Assembly (NCBI GenBank): GCA_041494245.1
Contig: JBGQAK010000003.1
Location: 62,001 to 126,000, forward strand
Direction: 5' to 3'
DNA length: 64,000 bases
DNA from: RBG-13-68-16 sp041494245
Lineage (GTDB): Bacteria > Acidobacteriota > Thermoanaerobaculia > Thermoanaerobaculales > Thermoanaerobaculaceae
The notes beneath the pieces are model-generated. The model searched no databases. It was given only the letters and a program-made list of their open reading frames with translations, and was not told the DNA's origin. The translations under genes and the position numbers were made by a program. Shown one piece after another: positions 54,142 through 63,059 of the stretch. The stretch's first letter is position 1. The number at the start of each line of letters is the position of its first letter.

Positions 54142-56964
54142 ATGGCGAGAAAACAGCTGTTGGGGTTCCTTCTGGTTGCCACCGTGATGGCTGCCGCGCC
54201 GTTGGGGGCCCAGGTTTCCACCACCGGGGAGATCGTCGGCGTCGTGAAAGCCGAGGACGGCACCGTCCTCCCCGGGGCGACGGTGACCGTCAAGGGCGCG
54301 GCGTTGATCCAGAAATCCCTTGCGGTCACCACGGACGCGATCGGGGCGTTCCGCTTCCCGCAGCTGACCCCGGGCAACTACGTCGTGAGGGTCGAGCTCA
54401 AGGGTTTCGAGACGCGCGAGTACACCGTGGTCGTGAACGTCGGCAGGACGTCGAGCGTTCCGGTGACACTTTCGGTGGGGAGGGCAACCGAGAAGGTCGC
54501 GGTCCGCGCCGCGATCCCCCTGATCGACTCAACATCCCCCAAGATCTCGGCAAACTTCACCTCCGAGGATCTCCAGAAGCTCCCGACCGACCGATCGTTC
54601 TCCGCCGTGGTCGAAACCATGGCTGGGGTCGTCAACAAGGCCGCCTTCGGTGCCGGCGGCAACGTCGACGGGTACCACGTGTTCGGCGTCGGCGCCGCGA
54701 GCAACAGCTATCAACTCAATGGCGTTAACGTGAGCAACACGAAGTTCGGCGACACGTACGTCAGCCCTAACTTCGACTCGATCCAGGAGATCCAGGTCGT
54801 CGGTGGGGGAGCCACGGCGGAGTACGCGAACTACACCGGGGTTGTGGTGAACATCGTCACCAAGGCCGGGACCAACGCGTTCCACGGTTCGGGCACCGTC
54901 TACTACACCAGCGACTCGCTGCGCGGGAACAACAACGTTGACAACATCAAGGACCTCGAGCAAAGCAAGGTAAAGTACGACTACGACAGCAGCCTCGTCC
55001 TCGGCGGGCCGCTGATCAAGGACCGCCTGACGTTCTTCGCGGCTGGCCGCTATGCGAAGTCGGCGAACGCTTCGGCGTTTACGAGCCACTACGACAGCCT
55101 CGAGCGCCAGGGGTACCAGTTGCGCCTCGATTTCCTCGCCTCGCCATCGCACACATTCACTGCCATGGTCAACTCGGACCCGATCAGGGATCGTGGACTC
55201 GGCTGGCAGACCATCGGCGACGACAACGCCCTTGACCGGACCCAGGACACCAAGACCGGGTACCTGAGCTGGGTGGGGATGTGGGGCGAGAAGACGCTCA
55301 CCGAGGTCAAGTACGCCGCGGTGCAGGGAGACCAGAAGCGGATCCCGGTCCACATGGACGCGGCCCAGGTGGCGGACTACCGGAATGGCCTGACCTACAA
55401 CTCCGCCGGGATCTACCGAGACGAGCCGGAGAAGCGGCAGCACATCCTTGCGACCCTCACCCACTACACGGAAAACTTCCTGGGGGGGAGCCACGAGTTC
55501 AAGGTCGGCGCCGAGTACGAGGAGGCCTCCAACAACATCAACCAGTACTCGACCGGAATAACGCCCAAGACCCCCAATGGTGTCTTGTTCTGGATCGTGC
55601 CGTTCGGGGACGCCGCGTACATCACGGGGCTCACCAACTACTATGACCGCAGTGCCGCGCGGATCAAGCGCCCCGGCGCCTTCGTCCAGGACAAGGCCAC
55701 CTTCGGGCGCGCGACGTGGACGGTCGGCCTGCGCTATGACAACCCTAAGACCCTGGACGACAATACCGGCAAGACGATTTTCAACTTCACAAACTGGTCG
55801 CCTCGTCTCGGGCTCGCCTGGGACGTCACGGGCAACGCCAAGAGCGTCCTGAAAGCCGCCGTCGGCCGCTACTACGAGAAGACCCCGACCTACGGACCCG
55901 CGGCGTACGCAGGCACGGGAACCGGGACATGGACGTATTACACCCTGATCACGACCGACCCGATCGACCCACATGACTGGCAGAAGCTGATCAACCTGGT
56001 CATCAGGCCCGAGAACTTCTCGAACAGTTTCACCAGCACGAGCATCCCCGTGGAGTCGGGCATCAAGAACCCGTACAGCGACATCTTCAACGTCAGCTTC
56101 GACCGGCAAGTCGGCGCGCGCAGCAGCATAGGCCTGAGCTACCTGTACCGCAAGCAGAAGGACTTCGTCGTGCTGACACAGTACGCCAACAACGCCACGT
56201 ACGAGCCGTTCACCTACACCGCACCCGAGACGGGGCGCACGTTCACGATTTGGAAGGTCGTGAGTGGCGGCCCGCGTGATTTCGCCCTCGGAAACCGTGA
56301 CTTCCAGGAGCAGAAGAACCAGATGGCGATCCTCCAGTTCCAGTCGCGGCCGACGGACAAGTTTGCCATCGCCAGCTCGCTCACCTGGGAGTGGGGCATC
56401 GGGACGCGGCCGAACAACGAGTGCGGGGTGCTGAGCCTGTGCACGAACGGTATCGACACCGACCCCAACTACGAGCAGAACCCCTTCTACAAGAACGGCC
56501 AGCTCAAGGAAGTGCGCACGTGGCAGTTCAAGCTCCAGGCGAGCTACCAGTTCCCGTGGCAGGTCCTCGGAAGCGCCAACTTCCGCTGGGTGGCGGGGCG
56601 ACCCTGGGCCATGGAGAACTACCAGTATGCCATCCCGGGCGCGAGCGACCCCTACTATGGCACCGTGCTCCTCGAGCCCAAGGACGCGCGGCACCAACCC
56701 TCGGTCACGAACCTCGACCTCCGCATCCAGAAAGACTTCAGCCTCGGCGGCGGTGCCCTCGCCTCCGTAATCCTCGACATCCTCAACGCCACGAACGACT
56801 CGATCGGCGTTGGCACGTTCTTCAGTACCAACGTTCAGGACACCTACGGCCAGGAATCGGCCAAGCAAGGCAAGACCGTGAGCTCCACGGGCAAAGCCTC
56901 CCCATACTCCGTTGACTCGGCACCGCCGCGGACGCTCAAGGTCGGTTTCAGGTTGGCTTTCTAG
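54142..56964 (+). CDS. Oar-like TonB-dependent receptor with carboxypeptidase-regulatory domain (receptor 2)
   Basis: A 940-residue outer-membrane protein, paralogue of receptor 1. ATG 54142 follows GAGGAGGAGG; stops lie in frame just upstream. Signal peptide to about residue 23 (LLVATVMAAAPLGAQ), regulatory beta domain (VVKAEDGTVLPGATVTVKG), plug (VDGYHVFGVGAASNSYQLNG, then IQEIQVVGGGATAEYANYTG) and a barrel ending TLKVGFRLAF. Shared barrel signatures with receptor 1 include ECGVLSLCTNGIDTDPNYEQ. It has its own promoter and terminator, repeated from receptor 1. Likely imports a related substrate. Confidence 0.9.
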   Translation: MARKQLLGFLLVATVMAAAPLGAQVSTTGEIVGVVKAEDGTVLPGATVTVKGAALIQKSLAVTTDAIGAFRFPQLTPGNYVVRVELKGFETREYTVVVNVGRTSSVPVTLSVGRATEKVAVRAAIPLIDSTSPKISANFTSEDLQKLPTDRSFSAVVETMAGVVNKAAFGAGGNVDGYHVFGVGAASNSYQLNGVNVSNTKFGDTYVSPNFDSIQEIQVVGGGATAEYANYTGVVVNIVTKAGTNAFHGSGTVYYTSDSLRGNNNVDNIKDLEQSKVKYDYDSSLVLGGPLIKDRLTFFAAGRYAKSANASAFTSHYDSLERQGYQLRLDFLASPSHTFTAMVNSDPIRDRGLGWQTIGDDNALDRTQDTKTGYLSWVGMWGEKTLTEVKYAAVQGDQKRIPVHMDAAQVADYRNGLTYNSAGIYRDEPEKRQHILATLTHYTENFLGGSHEFKVGAEYEEASNNINQYSTGITPKTPNGVLFWIVPFGDAAYITGLTNYYDRSAARIKRPGAFVQDKATFGRATWTVGLRYDNPKTLDDNTGKTIFNFTNWSPRLGLAWDVTGNAKSVLKAAVGRYYEKTPTYGPAAYAGTGTGTWTYYTLITTDPIDPHDWQKLINLVIRPENFSNSFTSTSIPVESGIKNPYSDIFNVSFDRQVGARSSIGLSYLYRKQKDFVVLTQYANNATYEPFTYTAPETGRTFTIWKVVSGGPRDFALGNRDFQEQKNQMAILQFQSRPTDKFAIASSLTWEWGIGTRPNNECGVLSLCTNGIDTDPNYEQNPFYKNGQLKEVRTWQFKLQASYQFPWQVLGSANFRWVAGRPWAMENYQYAIPGASDPYYGTVLLEPKDARHQPSVTNLDLRIQKDFSLGGGALASVILDILNATNDSIGVGTFFSTNVQDTYGQESAKQGKTVSSTGKASPYSVDSAPPRTLKVGFRLAF

Positions 56965-57021
56965 CAAAGGAGGCGAGAGCCGGACCCGCACGATGCCTTC
57001 CTCCTTCGCATCACTCCCCCA

Positions 57022-57060
57022 GGCGGGCGTGGCGTCGGCCGCGCCCGCCCTCTTCTTTTT
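57022..57060 (+). terminator. intrinsic terminator behind receptor 2
   Basis: GGCGGGCGTGGC pairs with GCCGCGCCCGCC (one G-U pair) around GTCG and is followed by CTCTTCTTTTT. The next start codon is 40 bases downstream. Confidence 0.85.
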
Positions 57061-57099
57061 CGCCGGCTGAGAACCCTAAGCCCCTGAATTGGAGGGACC

Positions 57100-59304
57100 A
57101 TGACTGCACCGTCGGCTCGCATCCCACTGCTTGGAGCCGTTCGCGTAGGCTCACGTCGAGGGGAGCTGGGAGTGACGACGCGTTTCTTCATCTTGCTCCT
57201 CCTCTCCCTATGTACTGTCGATTCACCGACGAGCTCCTTCGCGTCTGAGGCGTCGAGCCATCCCATTACTCTGCGGGACATCCTTTCCCTTCGAGAGATC
57301 ACGGAGCAACACATCTCGCCGGACGGTCGCACGGTGGCATTCGTGGTCAAGGATGCCGATCTGGCCGCGAACGACTACAACTCGTCGCTGTATGTGGTCC
57401 TGTCCGGGGGGAACGCACCTCCCAAGCTGCTTCTTCACGCGAAGTCCTTCTCGAACGTTCGTTGGACGCCGCGCAGCGACGCCATCACCTATCTCTCAGG
57501 CGTGGGGAAGGTCTCCCGAGTCTGGAAGGTGCAACCGAATGGAGGAGAGCCAACGACGCTGTTCACGCATCCGGAGTCCATCACCCAGTTCGAGTGGTCC
57601 CCGGATGGGAATAGCCTCGCCTTCGTTTCTGTCGAGCCGGTTCAGGAAGCGGAGACAGCAGCTGCCGCAGAAAAAGGGGTTGTCTACGATGACCACCTTG
57701 CGTTTCCCTTCTGGGACTTTGTCAGCCGCTCCTGGGTGAAGAAACCCACTCGCGTGTGGCTCTACCGGGTTCGCGACAAGGGCTTCCAGAAGCTGTGGGA
57801 GCAGGAGCCCTCGATCTACTCGTTCGAGAGCTTCTCGATCAGCAGGCTCGCCTGGGCCCCGGACGGGGAAAAGATCGCTGTCGTGTTCAATACCTCGGCA
57901 GCGATCTCCAAGAACGCTGCGGTCGCGTTCAATTCGGGTATTGGCCTGATCTCGCTGAGGGGAGGTGGGCTGGCGCCCCTTCCAAGCACGTCCGCATGGC
58001 AGGGGGAACCAAGCTGGTCGCCCGACAGTCGGTCACTCGCCTTCCTCTCGGAGGTGGAAACCCAGGGTAAGCCGCGGGACGGCTTTCGAGGCACGGTACT
58101 GGTCGATCGGTTGGGGGATGACAAGCCACCGTTTGAGGTGACGCCGAACGTGGAGGTCCCGTATGGGACACAGATCTGGTGGAGCAAGGACGCTCGGCGG
58201 CTGGTTCTTGCGATAGAGAGCCGAGAGCGGAGCGCCCTGTATGAGGTACCTACCAGTGGCGGGCCAATCGTTCAGATCTCCCGCGGCGACGACCATCTTT
58301 CGAGTTTCTCGTTGAGCGCTGACCAGATGACGGCATCCTGCATCGTGCAGGGGCCGATGAAAGCCCCCGAGATCGGAGTCCTTGTCCCGGCAAACGGCAC
58401 GGTGAAGGCTCTCACGGCTGTAAATGCGGCCTTTGCCAACATCGCCCTTGGCGAGGTCTCGCGGATCACGTGGAAGAACAGGTACGGATGGGAAACGAAC
58501 GGTTTCCTGATCAAGCCCGTTACCTTCAGGGAGGGGAGCCGTTACCCGTTCCTCGTGATCCTCTACGGTTTTCGCGGCCAATTCATCACGCAAGCCGAGT
58601 GGATCGCGAGCTACCCGGCGCAGGTCTTTGCCGCCAATGGCTTCGCCGTCCTGCTGATGAACCAGCCCAAGGAGTACGGGTGGCGATACGGCAACTTCGA
58701 GCAGTTTGCCTTTGACCGGGACGACAACGCCCTGGCCAGCATCGAAGCTGCCGTGGACACGATGACGCAGATGGGAATCGCCGATCCCAAGCGGTCCGGC
58801 ATCATGGGCTGGAGCTACGGGAGTGAGCTCACCAACCTCACGCTCACGCACAACAAGGTCTTTGCCGCGGCCTCCGCGTCCTCAGGCGGGGCCAACAACC
58901 CCGGGGAGTACTGGCTCTCCGGCGAGCCTTTCCAGCACTACATCGAGGGCACGATGGGCGGCTCGCCGTACGGGGAGTACGACAAACGCTTCGACGATCT
59001 TTCAACCGTTCGGCAGGCACACCGCGTCTCGGCACCGCTGCTCATCGAAGCCGCGGCCCAGGAAATGCTTCATTCACTCGAGTTCTATACCGCACTGCGA
59101 CGCCTCGGTAAGCCGGTCGAACTGGTGATCTATCCGGATGAGGGTCACATCTACTCGCAGCCGAAGCACCGGCTGGCCTCGATGGAGCGCAACCTGGACT
59201 GGTTCTCGTACTGGCTCCTCGGAAGGACTGATCCCGACGCGGGAAAGCGTGAACAGTACGGCCGCTGGGCGGCAATGAAAGCGGAGATGGCAAAGGGCAA
59301 GTGA
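57100..59304 (+). CDS. S9 peptidase 6, Atxe2-like subtype, lacking the catalytic aspartate
   Basis: A 734-residue protein from ATG 57100 (GGAGG close upstream). A GTG at 57172 would start nearer the signal peptide (FFILLLLSLCTVDSP). Mature N-terminus ITLRDILSLREITEQHISPD resembles peptidase 5. The hydrolase has Ser572 (MGWSYGSELTN) and His683 (PDEGHIYSQP), but the position of the acid is Ala653 (EAAAQEM). In peptidase 5 the aligned residue is Asp600, and the spacings to serine and histidine agree within one residue. The enzyme may therefore be slow, use another acid, or have become a binding protein. Confidence 0.85.
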   Translation: MTAPSARIPLLGAVRVGSRRGELGVTTRFFILLLLSLCTVDSPTSSFASEASSHPITLRDILSLREITEQHISPDGRTVAFVVKDADLAANDYNSSLYVVLSGGNAPPKLLLHAKSFSNVRWTPRSDAITYLSGVGKVSRVWKVQPNGGEPTTLFTHPESITQFEWSPDGNSLAFVSVEPVQEAETAAAAEKGVVYDDHLAFPFWDFVSRSWVKKPTRVWLYRVRDKGFQKLWEQEPSIYSFESFSISRLAWAPDGEKIAVVFNTSAAISKNAAVAFNSGIGLISLRGGGLAPLPSTSAWQGEPSWSPDSRSLAFLSEVETQGKPRDGFRGTVLVDRLGDDKPPFEVTPNVEVPYGTQIWWSKDARRLVLAIESRERSALYEVPTSGGPIVQISRGDDHLSSFSLSADQMTASCIVQGPMKAPEIGVLVPANGTVKALTAVNAAFANIALGEVSRITWKNRYGWETNGFLIKPVTFREGSRYPFLVILYGFRGQFITQAEWIASYPAQVFAANGFAVLLMNQPKEYGWRYGNFEQFAFDRDDNALASIEAAVDTMTQMGIADPKRSGIMGWSYGSELTNLTLTHNKVFAAASASSGGANNPGEYWLSGEPFQHYIEGTMGGSPYGEYDKRFDDLSTVRQAHRVSAPLLIEAAAQEMLHSLEFYTALRRLGKPVELVIYPDEGHIYSQPKHRLASMERNLDWFSYWLLGRTDPDAGKREQYGRWAAMKAEMAKGK

Positions 59305-59511
59305 AGGATGTCAGGTGGCCTTGCCATGACCGAAGAAGACAGCCGGGCGTTTTTGGACGAGCGTTTTTCGCCGGGGCGGAAGGTCGATGAGATCGGGGAC
59401 CGGTCCGACCGCCGGGCGCTCGAGGCGCCCGCGCGCTATGCAAACCGCCCAGCATCTGGATCTGGCCATCACCGGATTCATCCTGGAGAAGACGACAAAG
59501 GAGACACCCCG

Positions 59512-62013
59512 ATGAAGATCCTCCGGCAAAAGAGTCACATCCTCTACCTCGGCGCTGTGCTCTCGGCAGTGCTTGCGCTCGTCCCAGCGTCCGCCCAGCA
59601 GCGAGCCATGACGGTCGACGACGTCCTGCGTCTGGAAGAGTTGGGCGATGTCGCGTTCTCGCCGGACGGGGCGTGGCTCGCTTACGTCGTTAAGCGCGCC
59701 AAGACCGTGACGTACCACAAGTGGGACTTTCTCTGGGGAAATGACCGCGCGGACATCTGGCTCGTACCCTCCAGCGGGGGCGCTCCGAAGAACCTCACCA
59801 ACGGTGCCTCGGAAGGCTCCGGATTCTGGCTGCCGTCCTGGTCGCCCGACGGGGCGCGGCTGGCGATGCTGTCGACCCGTGGAGGAAATGTGCGGCTCTG
59901 GGTCTGGGAAAAGTCCTCCGGAAGACTGAAGCCTCTGACCGAGCGCGGAGTGGACACCTGGGATCTTGGCGACAAGGGCCCGGTCTGGGTCTCCGACCAC
60001 GAGCTCTTCTGCCCGGTGCTTCCCGAAGGGGAACGACCGCTCTCCATGACCATCGAAATCGCAGCGGGCGAGAAGGCCATGCGCGAGTGGCCGAAAGCTT
60101 GGAAGGGAGATGAGACGACCGTCGGCGTGCTCGAGAGCGGCGTGCCGGTGGACGTCAGCAAACGGCCGCAGAGCCAGCTGGTCTGGATCGACGCGGCTAC
60201 AGGTGTCCAGAGAGTCGCGGCCGCGGCGGCGAGCTTCCGCGACCTTCGCCTCTCGCCGGACAAACGTCATCTCGCTTTCCTGGCACAGTCGGAACAGATG
60301 CTTCCTGATCCCAAGAAGGTCCTCCCCCCCCGCGAGGGGAAGCTCTTTGCCATCTTTCTCGTGAGTACCACCAGAGAGGCGAGTCCTGCCCGCGTAGAAG
60401 GCGTGCGGGAGGTGTTCCAGGGGTCGCTGACCTGGTCGCCCGACGCCTGCCGCTTCGCCGTGGTCGCTTCGCTCACTAAGTCGCCGCAGGCGACCCCGCG
60501 CGTTCTCGTGTGCACGGCTGCCGGGAGTTGCGAGACAGCGTCGGGCGATGAGATCGATCCGACGCCTGCCGTCCACGACCAGCCCAAGCTCGTCTGGTCG
60601 GCAAAACAGGAGCTGCTGGTTCTTGCGAGATCCACGAAAGAGTCCGAAAAACCGGAGAAGGAGAAACGGCCAGACTGGTGGTTTGTCTCAGCCGGTGCGG
60701 CGCCCCGCAACGTCACGGCCGGTTTGAAATCTGCCCCAGTTCCACTCCTGCCGCGTAAGGACGGGTCCTTCGTGGGTGTCGCGGATGGGGACCTCTGGCA
60801 GATCGACACGAGCCCGGCGCCCCCGCGAAACCTGACCGACAAGTTTGAGCCTAAGATCGCCTCGATCGTCTGGCCCAAAGAGCCGACGCTCGAGGAGGGA
60901 GGTCCATCACGGCTCATCGTGGGTGTGCAGAAAGAGCAAACGATGGACCTCTATGCGATAGACTTACCTTCCGGAAAGGCCAGCCCATTTGCCAAGCCCC
61001 TCGCCGATGCCAGCCTCGCATCGTATGACATCGGCAAAGAGACGGCGGTCTTCACGGCTACCGCTCGGGACGGGAGTTTTCTCTGGCTCTCACGTCGGGG
61101 CTACGAGCCGACTCGCGTCGTCGAGACGAACACGTTCCTCCGCGGAATTGACGAGGGCAAGACGCGGAAGATCGAATACCGAGGCCTCGACGGTCAGGAC
61201 TTGAAGGCCTGGATCATCCTTCCGATCGGATATCAGGAAGGAACGAAGTACCCGCTCGTGACCTGGGTATATGCGGGCTCGGTCGCGCGAGAGAAACCAA
61301 GCTCGCTCGCGAACCTGAACGAGGCGATCTCTCTCAACTTGCAACTCCTGGCTGCCCACGGATACGCCGTCCTTCTGCCCAGCATGCCACTGAGTGAAGA
61401 GGGCGTGACGAGCGATCCCTACATGGAGCTCTCCAAAGGCGTTCTTCCCGCCGTGGACAAGACGGTCGAACTCGGCATCGCCGATCCCAAGCGGTTGGGC
61501 GTGATGGGCCAGAGCTTCGGAGGCTTCAGCACCTACGGCCTCGTTACCCAGACCAACCGTTTCCAGGCCGCCGTGGCGCTGGCCGGGCTGTCCGACCTCA
61601 CGAGCCTCTACGCGCAGTTCGATGCCCGACAGCGCTACGACGCCTTCCCTCAGGAGGATCTCTTCTATATGTTTCTCGCCGAGAGCGGCCAGGAGCGCCT
61701 CGGCAAGCCCCCCTGGAAGGACTTTGGGCGCTACATCCGGAACAGCCCGATCTTCTACGTGGAGCGCGTCGAAACGCCTCTGATGATCATTCAAGGGGAC
61801 ATGGACTACGTCGCGATGCAACAGGGAGAGCAGTTCTTCATGTCCCTCTACCGCCAGAACAAGAGGGCGCAATTCATCCGCTACTGGGGGGAAGGGCACG
61901 TTCTCGAGGGTCCTGCCAACATCCGAGACATGTGGCAGCGGATCTATGCGTGGTTTGACGAGTTCTTGAAGCCCAAACCTGAGGAGTCAGCAAGAAAGGA
62001 AAAGGAACCTTAG
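59512..62013 (+). CDS. secreted S9 prolyl-oligopeptidase-family peptidase 7
   Basis: An 833-residue exported peptidase, the longest S9 protein of the locus. ATG 59512 has AAGGAG upstream and begins a signal peptide (LGAVLSAVLALVPASAQQ); the frame is open for 68 more codons but without a site. Propeller: FSPDGAWLAYVVKR, WSPDGARLAMLSTRGG, WSPDACRFAVVASL. Triad: Ser668 (MGQSFGGFSTYGL), QGDMDYVAM and GEGHVLEG. A ~30-residue insertion after the nucleophile helix (around AQFDARQRYDAFPQEDLFY) sets it apart from peptidases 1-4. Ends in a lysine-rich tail. Confidence 0.9.
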   Translation: MKILRQKSHILYLGAVLSAVLALVPASAQQRAMTVDDVLRLEELGDVAFSPDGAWLAYVVKRAKTVTYHKWDFLWGNDRADIWLVPSSGGAPKNLTNGASEGSGFWLPSWSPDGARLAMLSTRGGNVRLWVWEKSSGRLKPLTERGVDTWDLGDKGPVWVSDHELFCPVLPEGERPLSMTIEIAAGEKAMREWPKAWKGDETTVGVLESGVPVDVSKRPQSQLVWIDAATGVQRVAAAAASFRDLRLSPDKRHLAFLAQSEQMLPDPKKVLPPREGKLFAIFLVSTTREASPARVEGVREVFQGSLTWSPDACRFAVVASLTKSPQATPRVLVCTAAGSCETASGDEIDPTPAVHDQPKLVWSAKQELLVLARSTKESEKPEKEKRPDWWFVSAGAAPRNVTAGLKSAPVPLLPRKDGSFVGVADGDLWQIDTSPAPPRNLTDKFEPKIASIVWPKEPTLEEGGPSRLIVGVQKEQTMDLYAIDLPSGKASPFAKPLADASLASYDIGKETAVFTATARDGSFLWLSRRGYEPTRVVETNTFLRGIDEGKTRKIEYRGLDGQDLKAWIILPIGYQEGTKYPLVTWVYAGSVAREKPSSLANLNEAISLNLQLLAAHGYAVLLPSMPLSEEGVTSDPYMELSKGVLPAVDKTVELGIADPKRLGVMGQSFGGFSTYGLVTQTNRFQAAVALAGLSDLTSLYAQFDARQRYDAFPQEDLFYMFLAESGQERLGKPPWKDFGRYIRNSPIFYVERVETPLMIIQGDMDYVAMQQGEQFFMSLYRQNKRAQFIRYWGEGHVLEGPANIRDMWQRIYAWFDEFLKPKPEESARKEKEP

Positions 62014-62300
62014 TGCTTTCCGCCTCGTCGAGCGTGCGAAAGAGACCTTCGTCCCGCCGCGACCGCTGGGCGAGCGAGTCGAATACGCACGCGATGCAGG
62101 GGAACGACACCGGGAGGGGACGTGAGGGTCCCCGAACCAGGCGAGCGACTGAGTCACGGAACCGCTTCGGATTATCCCGGACACCGGGTGCCCAGACGGC
62201 ACGCTCGTGTTGCTTTTCTGGCTGTGAGCGGGCCGGATGGCATGGCCTTCGACGCGCGCTCTCCGCTTCCATGCGGCCGTGCGGGGGCCGTCTTGCCAAC

Positions 62301-62942
62301 ATGTGCGGACGGCTGGCGCTGCTTTCGTTAATACTCGCTGCGCCGGTACGTGCCGCCGTAACCGGCCTTGGCCACCTGGTTCTCGAGGGCGAGCGACCGA
62401 GCTTTCGCGCCGGCGATTTGGTGAAGCTGCGGTGGACACCGCTACCACCGGAAGCCGAGGAGTTCGAGCTGCTCCTCTCGCTCGACGGGGGACGTCACTT
62501 CATTCGGCTCACCGAGATGCAGGAACCAGGCCTTGAATCGCTCGAGTGGCGGGTCCCGAACCTGCCCAGCGGCGACGCACGGCTGCGCCTCCGAGTTGGG
62601 ATGAGAGGGGAGGAGGTCGACCTCGAACTGAGCGCGCCCTTCACGATCCTGAGTGACACGAGCGCACCGGTCGCAGGCATCACGTTCCGCGCCGGGGAGT
62701 GGTGGACGAGCCAGACGGTCTCAGCCGGTCTCCCCGACGTGCAGGCTCCCCTCCAGCATGCCGAGAGCCCTCTGCCGCCCGACTGGGTGGCCCATCTTGC
62801 ACCCTCGCTGGTGCGCGACGACATTCTGACGGCCTCGCCCACTGCCGCTTCGACGGCTCGCAGCGCGTGCGCCAAACGAGAGCCGCGCGACAAGCCACGA
62901 CTGCTCGGGCGAGCTCCACGAATCATCCCGCTACGGGAATAG
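62301..62942 (+). CDS. hypothetical secreted protein
   Basis: A 213-residue frame with a plausible signal peptide (CGRLALLSLILAAPVRAA) directly after ATG 62301. The middle (residues ~25-125) looks like a fibronectin/Ig-type beta sandwich (VKLRWTPLPPEAEEFELLLS, RLRLRVGMRGEEVDLELSAP). The C-terminal 70 residues are of low complexity and may be read past the true fold. No ribosome binding site stands out and the frame is open far upstream, so the start is uncertain. It sits between the S9 locus and a new TonB receptor. Function unknown. Confidence 0.45.
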   Translation: MCGRLALLSLILAAPVRAAVTGLGHLVLEGERPSFRAGDLVKLRWTPLPPEAEEFELLLSLDGGRHFIRLTEMQEPGLESLEWRVPNLPSGDARLRLRVGMRGEEVDLELSAPFTILSDTSAPVAGITFRAGEWWTSQTVSAGLPDVQAPLQHAESPLPPDWVAHLAPSLVRDDILTASPTAASTARSACAKREPRDKPRLLGRAPRIIPLRE

Positions 62943-63059
62943 CACCCCCAACGACCCTGACCGCGCCCCTCCGACCCTGTTCCAAACGGGGTTGGACCTC
63001 AGGCGAACCGTAGGTGTCGTGCGCGAGGCGGCGGCTCGGCCCGCTGCGGGAGGCTTCTT

